Below the pieces are notes generated by a model. The model saw only the letters and a program-made list of their open reading frames with translations. It was not told where the DNA came from and ran no database searches. Below, piece after piece: positions 1-4,191 of a DNA stretch of 5,161 nt. Location of the stretch: the NCBI GenBank assembly GCA_013695005.1, contig JACDBJ010000259.1, positions 1 through 5,161 of the forward strand. The letters run 5' to 3'. The first letter of the stretch is position 1; every line of letters begins with the position of its first letter. The position numbers and the translations under genes were made by a program. This DNA comes from Pseudonocardiales bacterium. GTDB taxonomy: Bacteria; Actinomycetota; Actinomycetes; Mycobacteriales; Pseudonocardiaceae.

Positions 1-504
1 GTTGATCGGGTTCCAGCGCGGGACGTTCACCACCGTCCAGGTCACCAGGTCGGTGACCAGCCGCAGGCTCGGGCCAGGCGGGAAGGCGTAGGTGCCGCGG
101 GAGAGGTACTCCTTGACGATGTCGTTCTGCGTGGTGCCAGCGAGGGCGTCGAGGTCGGCGCCCTGCTCCTCGGCGAGCGCGACGTAGAGGCCGAGCAGCC
201 ACATCGCCGTCGCGTTGATCGTCATCGACGTGTTGGCCTTGGCCAGCGGGATCTCGTCGAACAGCGCGCGCATGTCGCCGAGGTGGCTGATCGGCACGCC
301 GACCTTGCCGACCTCGCCGCGCGCGAGCTCGTCGTCGGGGTCGTAGCCGGTCTGGGTCGGCAGGTCGAAGGCCACCGAGAGGCCGGTCTGCCCCTTGGCG
401 ATGTTCCGCCGGTACAGCTCGTTGGACGCCTGCGCCGACGAGTGGCCGGCATAGGTGCGCATCACCCAGGGGCGGTCGCGCTCGCTGTCGGTCGGGAACG
501 GCAC
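1..504 (-). CDS. meaA: MeaA-type (ethylmalonyl-CoA mutase-like) B12-dependent acyl-CoA mutase, N-terminal part, runs off the left edge
   Basis: The 168 visible residues are the start of the catalytic TIM-barrel domain of the methylmalonyl-CoA mutase superfamily. Landmarks are RPWVMRTYAGHSS (11-23), SNELYRRN (27-34), GLSVAFDLPTQTGYDPD (41-57), MTINATAMWLL (94-104), GTTQNDIVKEYLSRG (123-137) and FPPGPSLRL (141-149). The LPTQTGYDPD signature fits the MeaA/ethylmalonyl-CoA mutase branch better than true methylmalonyl-CoA mutase, which usually has LATHRGYDSD there. In that branch the enzyme uses adenosylcobalamin to isomerise ethylmalonyl-CoA to methylsuccinyl-CoA in the cytoplasm, as part of acetyl-CoA assimilation and the supply of extender units. 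The GTG start at 504 is chosen because GGAGG lies six bases upstream and the next residues match family N-termini. The family is roughly 650-680 residues, so about three quarters, including the C-terminal B12-binding domain, lies outside the window. It lies 80 bases downstream of murA on the same strand. Isobutyryl-CoA mutase is a less likely alternative. Confidence 0.85.
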   Translation of the reverse strand, partial: MPFPTDSERDRPWVMRTYAGHSSAQASNELYRRNIAKGQTGLSVAFDLPTQTGYDPDDELARGEVGKVGVPISHLGDMRALFDEIPLAKANTSMTINATAMWLLGLYVALAEEQGADLDALAGTTQNDIVKEYLSRGTYAFPPGPSLRLVTDLVTWTVVNVPRWNPIN

Positions 505-510
505 CGGGCA

Positions 511-515
511 CCTCC
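511..515 (-). promoter_or_regulatory. Ribosome binding site of meaA
   Basis: GGAGG on the minus strand, six bases before the GTG at 504. It decides the start, because a nearby ATG at about 520 is in another frame. Confidence 0.75.
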
Positions 516-534
516 GCGCATCGTCGCGGATGTG

Positions 535-540
535 ATCCTA
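535..540 (-). promoter_or_regulatory. Possible -10 element of a meaA promoter
   Basis: TAGGAT on the minus strand matches the actinobacterial -10 pattern TAnnnT. It would start transcription around 528, giving a leader of about 24 bases that includes the GGAGG. I see no convincing -35 hexamer, so read-through from murA is also possible. Confidence 0.4.
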
Positions 541-542
541 CT

Positions 543-559
543 GGCGGGTAGCCACCGCC
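543..559 (-). terminator. Weak GC-rich hairpin in the murA-meaA gap
   Basis: The minus-strand sequence GGCGGTGGCTACCCGCC can pair GGCGG with CCGCC, with one further T-A pair possible if one base is bulged out. No T-tract follows, so it is not a canonical intrinsic terminator. It might attenuate murA read-through or do nothing. Confidence 0.2.
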
Positions 560-584
560 GCCCGGACCGCGAGCGTGGCCCGGC

Positions 585-1853
585 TCACCGCTGCGGCGCC
601 GCCGCGACCCGCGCGACGTCCGCGCCGAGGGCGCGCAGGTTCTCGATGAACCGGGGGTAACCGCGGTCGATGTGCTCGACGTCCCACACCTCGGTGACCC
701 CGTCGGCGCACAGCCCGGCGAGCACCAGCCCGGCGCCACCCCGGATGTCGCTGGCCCACACCGGCGCGCTGGACAGCCGGGGCACACCGCGCACGACCGC
801 GTGGTGGCCGTCGGTCCTGGCGTCCGCACCCAGCCGGATCATCTCGTCCACGAAGCGGAACCGCGCCTCGAAGACGTTCTCCGTGATCATCGACGTGCCT
901 TCCGCGATGGCCGACAGCGCGATGGCCATCGGCTGCAGGTCGGTGGCGAAGCCGGGGTAGGGCAGCGTCACGAAGTCGACCGCGGTCGGGCGGCCGTCCA
1001 TCGAGACGGTGAAGGAGTCGGTGCCGATCTCGGTCTCGGCGCCGGCGGTCTGCAGCTTGTCGAGCACCAGATCGAGGTGGTGCGGGTTCACGTCGTGGAC
1101 GTGCACCTCGCCGCCCGTCATGACCGCGGCGAAAGCCCAGGTCGCGCCGACGATCCGGTCACCGACCACCCGGTGCTCGGTGGGCTGCAACGACGTCACG
1201 CCGTGCACGGTGAGCGTCGAGGTGCCCGAGCCCTCGATCTTGGCGCCCATCTGCTGCAGCATCGTGCACAGGTCGACGATCTCCGGCTCGCGCGCGGCGT
1301 TGTCGATCACGGTCGCGCCGTCGGCCAGCACGGCCGCCATCAGGATGTTCTCGGTCGCCCCCACGCTGGGGAAGTCCAGCCAGATCTGCGCGCCGTGCAG
1401 GTCACCGGCCTGCACCACCACCTGGCCGTGCTCGATGTCGAAGGTCGCGCCGAGCTTGCGCAGGCCGGTGGCGTGCATGTCCAGTGGCCGTGAGCCGATC
1501 GCGTCCCCGCCGGGCAGCGGGACGGTGGCCTGCCGGCAACGGGCCACCAGCGGGCCGAGCACGCACACCGACGCCCGCAGCCGCGACACCGAGCGGTAGT
1601 CCGCCTGCGAGTCCAGCTGCGCCGGGACGTCGACGACGACCGAGTCGGCGATCTGGCCGACCGTGCAGCCGAGGCTGCGCAGGACGTCGGCCATCAGCGG
1701 CACGTCCAGGATCTCCGGGCAGTTGGTCAGCGTCGTCGTGCCCTCGGCCAGCAGGGCGGCGGCCATCAGCTTCAGCACGCTGTTCTTGGCGCCGACCACG
1801 GAGACCGAACCGGACAGCCGCGCGCCGCCGCGTACCGCGAAATGCTCAACCAC
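585..1853 (-). CDS. murA: UDP-N-acetylglucosamine 1-carboxyvinyltransferase (MurA), Asp-type active site
   Basis: This cytoplasmic enzyme transfers the enolpyruvyl group of phosphoenolpyruvate to UDP-GlcNAc, the committed first step of peptidoglycan synthesis. The 422-residue product is full length for the family (about 418-420). Visible landmarks, with numbering close to E. coli MurA: GAKNSVLKL with Lys23, the active-site loop LPGGDAIGSRPLDMH (113-127), FPSVGATEN (161-169), the general-base region YPGFATDLQPMA with Asp305, DIRGGAGLVLAGL with Arg371, and IDRGYPRFIENL with Arg397. The usual catalytic Cys of the loop is Asp117 here, as in mycobacteria, which predicts intrinsic fosfomycin resistance. 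The GTG at 1853 is chosen because VEHFAVRGGARLSGS matches family N-termini. The frame stays open far upstream, but only antisense to the adenosyltransferase gene. There is no clear ribosome site, while TAGCGT lies eight bases upstream, so a leaderless mRNA is likely. It is divergent from the adenosyltransferase gene. Confidence 0.97.
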   Translation of the reverse strand: MVEHFAVRGGARLSGSVSVVGAKNSVLKLMAAALLAEGTTTLTNCPEILDVPLMADVLRSLGCTVGQIADSVVVDVPAQLDSQADYRSVSRLRASVCVLGPLVARCRQATVPLPGGDAIGSRPLDMHATGLRKLGATFDIEHGQVVVQAGDLHGAQIWLDFPSVGATENILMAAVLADGATVIDNAAREPEIVDLCTMLQQMGAKIEGSGTSTLTVHGVTSLQPTEHRVVGDRIVGATWAFAAVMTGGEVHVHDVNPHHLDLVLDKLQTAGAETEIGTDSFTVSMDGRPTAVDFVTLPYPGFATDLQPMAIALSAIAEGTSMITENVFEARFRFVDEMIRLGADARTDGHHAVVRGVPRLSSAPVWASDIRGGAGLVLAGLCADGVTEVWDVEHIDRGYPRFIENLRALGADVARVAAAPQR

Positions 1854-1861
1854 GGGCTCGC

Positions 1862-1867
1862 ACGCTA
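1862..1867 (-). promoter_or_regulatory. Possible -10 element of murA (leaderless transcript)
   Basis: TAGCGT on the minus strand fits TAnnnT and ends eight bases before the GTG at 1853. Transcription would then begin at or next to the start codon, which agrees with the lack of a Shine-Dalgarno sequence. No strong -35 is visible. Confidence 0.4.
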
Positions 1868-1919
1868 TCGCCCCGCCGGACGGCCCCCGAACGTGGTACG
1901 GGGCGAGGTGTCGCCGCCG

Positions 1920-1925
1920 TAGGCT
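1920..1925 (+). promoter_or_regulatory. Possible -10 element of the adenosyltransferase gene (leaderless transcript)
   Basis: TAGGCT fits TAnnnT and is followed by six bases and then the GTG at 1932. This is the spacing expected of a leaderless actinobacterial mRNA, and no ribosome site is visible at a usable distance. The -35 region is not recognisable. Confidence 0.45.
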
Positions 1926-1931
1926 TGCGAC

Positions 1932-2504
1932 GTGGCCGTGCACCTGACCAGGATCTACACCCGCACCGGGGACGACGGGACCACCGCGCTCGGCGACTTC
2001 TCGCGGATCAGCAAGACCGACCCCCGGCTGGTGGCCTACGCGGACACCGACGAGTGCAACGCCGCGATCGGCGTCGTGCTGGTGTCCGATCCGCCTGCTG
2101 ACGTCGCCGCGGCGCTGCGCCGGGTCCAGAACGAGCTGTTCGATGTCGGCGCCGACCTGTGCACGCCGATCACGCCGGACCCGGAGCACCCGCCGCTGCG
2201 GATCACCGACGACTACGTCACCCGGCTTGAGTCCGCCTGCGACGAGTTCAACTCCCGGCTCGGCAAGCTCGAGTCGTTCATCCTGCCGGGCGGTACCCCG
2301 GCCGCGGCGTTCCTGCACGTCGCGCGCACCGTGGCGCGGCGGGCAGAGCGTTCGACCTGGGCGCTGCTGGCCGTCGACGCCGAGCGGACAAACCCGCTGA
2401 CCGCCCGTTACCTCAACCGGCTCTCGGACCTGCTGTTCATCCTTTCGCGGGTGTGCAACCCCGACGGCGACGTCCTGTGGCGCCCCGGCGGCGACCGCGA
2501 CTAG
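1932..2504 (+). CDS. Cob(I)alamin adenosyltransferase, PduO type
   Basis: This enzyme transfers the 5'-deoxyadenosyl group of ATP to cob(I)alamin, making adenosylcobalamin for B12-dependent mutases. The 190-residue length is normal for a single-domain PduO/MMAB enzyme, which works as a helical-bundle trimer in the cytoplasm. Signatures are the N-terminal ATP-binding segment IYTRTGDDGTTALGDFSR (8-25), VAYADTDECNAAIG (34-47), FILPGGTPAAAFLHVART (116-133), RRAERSTW (136-143) and NPLTARYLNRLSDLLFILSR (154-173). The GTG at 1932 begins MAVHLTRIYTRTG, the usual actinobacterial N-terminus. A second GTG two codons later is possible but less likely. It is divergent from murA and convergent with vapC, overlapping it by four bases. 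A MeaA-type mutase lies just beyond murA, a likely user of its product. CobA/CobO-type and EutT-type enzymes are excluded by the motifs. Confidence 0.95.
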   Translation: MAVHLTRIYTRTGDDGTTALGDFSRISKTDPRLVAYADTDECNAAIGVVLVSDPPADVAAALRRVQNELFDVGADLCTPITPDPEHPPLRITDDYVTRLESACDEFNSRLGKLESFILPGGTPAAAFLHVARTVARRAERSTWALLAVDAERTNPLTARYLNRLSDLLFILSRVCNPDGDVLWRPGGDRD

Positions 2505-2890
2505 CTCACGACGGTGAGGTCGGTCCGCGTGAAGTCGTCCCCAATGCAGAGCAGGGGTCGCTGGAGAACCTGGCACATGGCATAGGTCAGGCAGTCACCG
2601 AAGTTCAGCCCCGCCGGGTGCCGGCCCTTGCCGAACCGCAGGTACGCGTCCACCGCCACCGGCCAGTGCGCGTCGGCGAACGGCAGCACGGCGAGGCCAG
2701 CCTCGTCGACGAAGCGGGCGAGCAGGGTTTTGCCGGCGGGACCAAGCCGCGCTGCCAGCACGATTCCGGTTTCGCAGAGCGTCGGTGCGCCGACACCGAC
2801 ATCGGTCTCCGCGGCGAGGCGCCGAATGAGCTCCTCGTGCCCGTCCTCCTGCAGAAGCACAGCGACGACGGCTGAACTGTCGACGATCAA
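2501..2890 (-). CDS. vapC: VapC-family PIN-domain ribonuclease toxin
   Basis: This is the toxin of a type II toxin-antitoxin pair, a PIN-domain Mg2+-dependent endoribonuclease. In this family such toxins usually block translation by cutting tRNA or rRNA; the target here cannot be read from sequence. The 129-residue length is typical. Acidic active-site candidates are Asp4 in IVDSSAVVA, Glu40 in PTLCETGIV, Asp99 in the hallmark GLNFGDCLTYA, and Asp118/Asp119 or Asp124 in IGDDFTRTDL. All expected acidic positions are present, so the toxin looks intact. The segment FGKGRHPAGLNFGDC closely recalls mycobacterial VapC30-like toxins (from memory). The TTG start at 2890 overlaps the vapB stop in TTGA, and GGAGGG sits just upstream, so the pair is probably translationally coupled. 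Its stop codon shares a CTAG with the stop of the convergent adenosyltransferase gene. Confidence 0.92.
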   Translation of the reverse strand: MIVDSSAVVAVLLQEDGHEELIRRLAAETDVGVGAPTLCETGIVLAARLGPAGKTLLARFVDEAGLAVLPFADAHWPVAVDAYLRFGKGRHPAGLNFGDCLTYAMCQVLQRPLLCIGDDFTRTDLTVVS

Positions 2891-3159
2891 GCGCCCTCCA
2901 AGCCGTAGCCGAGGATGGCTTCTCGCTCGGCCTTGGTGAGCGGCTTACCCCGGACATCCTCGGGGAGCTGAGGCCACACCTCGTGGCGCAAGAAGTGCTC
3001 AAGCCGGTCGGCCCGACCGTCCCGCGGACGCTGCGCGCGCAGCCGTTCGAGGCGCTCACGAAGCGCTGTACGCACGGCACCGGTCTTTGTCTCGTCCGCG
3101 AGCGCCGCCACCTCCGCGGCAAGCCGCTCAGTCTCCGCGTCCTTGATATTCAGAGCCAT
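2887..3159 (-). CDS. vapB: VapB-family antitoxin (Rv0623-like)
   Basis: This is the antitoxin that binds and neutralises VapC and, with it, represses its own promoter. It has 90 residues, normal for the family. The N-terminus MALNIKDAETERLAAEVAAL followed by TKTGAVRTALRERLERLR (24-41) fits the ribbon-helix-helix-like DNA-binding domain of the Rv0623-like VapB family. A charged, probably flexible middle (42-52) leads to a C-terminal segment rich in acidic and aromatic residues (LEHFLRHEVWPQLPEDVR, 53-70, ending ILGYGLEGA) expected to wrap the toxin. The ATG at 3159 is the only ATG start among the genes in this window. No Shine-Dalgarno sequence precedes it, while TACCAT lies six bases upstream, suggesting a leaderless transcript. 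Two similar repeats at 3159-3193 are candidate operators. The two genes form a compact operon set apart from DUF2550 by 174 bases. Confidence 0.9.
   Translation of the reverse strand: MALNIKDAETERLAAEVAALADETKTGAVRTALRERLERLRAQRPRDGRADRLEHFLRHEVWPQLPEDVRGKPLTKAEREAILGYGLEGA
2894..2899 (-). promoter_or_regulatory. Ribosome binding site of vapC
   Basis: GGAGGG on the minus strand inside the last codons of vapB, three bases before the TTG at 2890. It supports this unusual start codon, since no ATG or GTG is available before the conserved IVDSSA segment. Confidence 0.6.
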
Positions 3160-3193
3160 GGTGGAATGGTACCAATTCTGGTGGAGTACACCA
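3159..3193. repeat. Paired operator-like repeats of vapBC
   Basis: TGGTGGAATGGTACCA (3159-3174) and TGGTGGAGTACACCA (3179-3193) begin with the same block, TGGTGGA then A or G then T, twenty bases apart, about two helical turns. Each is also a partial palindrome: TGGTG/CACCA arms in the distal one, and TGGT/ACCA arms plus TGGTACCA in the proximal one. The proximal copy covers the predicted -10 and touches the start codon, the position expected for VapBC autorepression. The binding role is inferred. Confidence 0.6.
3166..3171 (-). promoter_or_regulatory. Possible -10 element of the vapBC promoter
   Basis: TACCAT on the minus strand, six bases before the vapB ATG, fits TAnnnT and leaderless spacing. 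It lies within the proximal operator-like repeat. No good -35 is visible in the distal repeat. Confidence 0.45.
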
Positions 3194-3256
3194 TCCTGGC
3201 ACCGCCCAACGCCGCGCGTCCGGCCGTCGGCCCTCGTTGACTGTCGTTCGAAGTTA

Positions 3257-3281
3257 CCCGACGTGTCGCACTCGTCGTGGG
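3257..3281 (-). terminator. Weak hairpin downstream of the DUF2550 gene
   Basis: On the minus strand CCCACGACG can pair with CGTCGGG across a nine-base loop, with an A or AC bulge. The next bases are TAACTT, not a clear T-tract. It is placed where the atp-DUF2550 transcript would need to end before vapB, but the stem is short and imperfect. Confidence 0.25.
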
Positions 3282-3299
3282 AAGAACCCGCGAGAGGTC

Positions 3300-3333
3300 G
3301 GGCACAGCGGGGCGCGGCCGGGCGCGGGGCGGG
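3300..3333 (+). other. Five-tract G-run motif (potential G-quadruplex) abutting the DUF2550 stop codon
   Basis: G-tracts lie at 3300-3302, 3309-3312, 3320-3322, 3326-3329 and 3331-3333, separated by loops of 6, 7, 3 and 1 bases. The last four tracts satisfy the standard G3N1-7 pattern. The run is on the plus strand, the template strand for DUF2550, and ends at the base next to its stop codon (3334-3336). Folding is not shown, and GC-rich genomes produce such runs by chance. Confidence 0.5.
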
Positions 3334-3783
3334 CTAGGAGGCTTGGCGGTAGCCGGTGCTCTGACCAGGCGGGCCGGCCTGTAGCCAGGACAGGTAGCCG
3401 GTCAACACGTCGGGCGACATGGCCAGCTCGACGCGCTCGTGCCGGTCCCTGCAGGCCAGCACGGTCGCCGACGGCGGCATCAGCGGCTCCTCGGCCTCGG
3501 ACGGCGCACGCCGGTCGGTGATCTCCAGCTCGGCCCGGTCCAGCACCACGCCGGGACGCGCGCGCAGGCCGGCGATGGGGTACCACGCAAAGCCGTCACC
3601 GACGTAGCGGCCCATCCCGAGCCGCCAACGCCGCCAACCACGAAGCCCGGATCCGCGAGGCTGGCGCAGCGACACCTCGACCCCACCGGCCCTGCTGAGC
3701 TGAACTCGACGAAAGGTGAGCCTGCCGAACATCGCGCAGCCGAACACCAGGATGATCCCGACCACTTCGGCCACGGTGCCCAC
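3334..3783 (-). CDS. DUF2550 family membrane-anchored protein of unknown function
   Basis: A 149-residue protein with one N-terminal hydrophobic segment (about residues 4-20, VVGIILVFGCAMFG) followed by a basic RLTFRR stretch, suggesting a single membrane anchor with the rest in the cytoplasm. The soluble part has the pattern of the DUF2550 family found after atpC in actinobacteria (Rv1312 in M. tuberculosis, from memory): a basic W-rich region GLRGWRRWRLGMGRYVGDGFAWYPI (46-70, in two blocks), LDRAELEITDRRAP (81-94) and a closing VLTGYLSWLQAGPP (126-139). The GTG at 3783 is preceded by AGAGGGG at a usable distance. Only 24 bases separate it from atpC, so it is probably co-transcribed with the ATP synthase genes. 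No catalytic motif is visible. A role in ATP synthase assembly or control is only a guess from context. Confidence 0.85.
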   Translation of the reverse strand: MGTVAEVVGIILVFGCAMFGRLTFRRVQLSRAGGVEVSLRQPRGSGLRGWRRWRLGMGRYVGDGFAWYPIAGLRARPGVVLDRAELEITDRRAPSEAEEPLMPPSATVLACRDRHERVELAMSPDVLTGYLSWLQAGPPGQSTGYRQAS

Positions 3784-3790
3784 AGCCCTG

Positions 3791-3797
3791 CCCCTCT
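3791..3797 (-). promoter_or_regulatory. Ribosome binding site of the DUF2550 gene
   Basis: AGAGGGG on the minus strand, seven bases before the GTG at 3783. It supports that start over the GTG codons a few residues downstream. Confidence 0.55.
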
Positions 3798-3807
3798 GGT
3801 CGGCTCG

Positions 3808-4191
3808 CTAGCCGCCGGACTCCGCGACCTGGATTCGTACCTCTGCCCTGGCCTTCGCTTCGACTCCCTCGGGCTCCGACTCGTCCGCCCGGCTCAGCGC
3901 GTCACGCGCCCGCCCGACGTCGATGTCGTCAGCCAGCTCCGCCTTCTCCGCCAGCACGGTGACGCCTTCCGGCGTGATCGACAGGAACCCGCCGTGCACC
4001 GCCGCGGTGACCGACGAGCCGTCGGTCCCGTCGATGCGGACCACGCCGGCCTCGGTCAGCTGGGCCAGCGTCGGCTCGTGGCCGGGCAGCACGCCGACCT
4101 CGCCCTCGGTGGTGCGGGCGAAGACGAAGGAGGCCTCGCCCGACCACACCTCGCCCTCGACCGCCACCAGCTCGACCGTCATCTCGGCCAC
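3808..4191 (-). CDS. atpC: F1F0 ATP synthase epsilon subunit
   Basis: This is the central-stalk subunit of F1, which joins gamma to the c-ring and can inhibit ATP hydrolysis. It acts on the cytoplasmic face of the membrane. The 127 residues include the N-terminal beta-sandwich with the hallmarks EGEVGVLPGHEP (29-40) and AAVHGGFLSI (63-72), then VTVLAEKAELADDID (77-91). The C-terminal part (92-127), RARDALSRADESEPEGVEAK and onward, is a reduced helical region, as expected in actinobacteria, whose epsilon C-terminus is shorter than in E. coli. The GTG start at 4191 shares its G with the atpD stop in TAGTG, and AGGGG lies eight bases upstream. An ATG three codons later is a weaker alternative. 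The overlap implies coupled translation with atpD. Confidence 0.97.
   Translation of the reverse strand: MAEMTVELVAVEGEVWSGEASFVFARTTEGEVGVLPGHEPTLAQLTEAGVVRIDGTDGSSVTAAVHGGFLSITPEGVTVLAEKAELADDIDVGRARDALSRADESEPEGVEAKARAEVRIQVAESGG

Noticed and set aside
672..1493. Long plus-strand open frame of 273 residues opposite murA.
   Set aside because: The composition is dominated by Arg, Gly, Ala, Val and His with no recognisable motif, and murA on the other strand is certain.
1854..2576. The murA reading frame stays open far upstream of 1853, which would give a 663-residue protein.
   Set aside because: The extension lies antisense to the well-recognised adenosyltransferase gene, resembles no MurA N-terminus, and is the open-frame artefact expected at this GC content.
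2595..3122. Minus-strand frame of 175 residues overlapping both vapB and vapC.
   Set aside because: Arg/Ser-rich shadow in a second frame of the same strand; the VapB and VapC frames carry clear family motifs.
2501..3159. Possibility that the insert is a larger mobile element.
   Set aside because: Only vapB and vapC are present; there is no transposase, integrase, terminal repeat or target duplication that I can see.
3222..3232. GGCCGTCGGCC as a hairpin terminator.
   Set aside because: A four-base stem with a three-base loop and no T-tract on either side is common by chance at this GC content.
3246..3253. GTTCGAAG looks like a tRNA T-loop, suggesting a tRNA remnant or attachment site.
   Set aside because: The flanking bases do not form a T-stem, there is no acceptor or anticodon arm nearby and no second copy of the site in the window.
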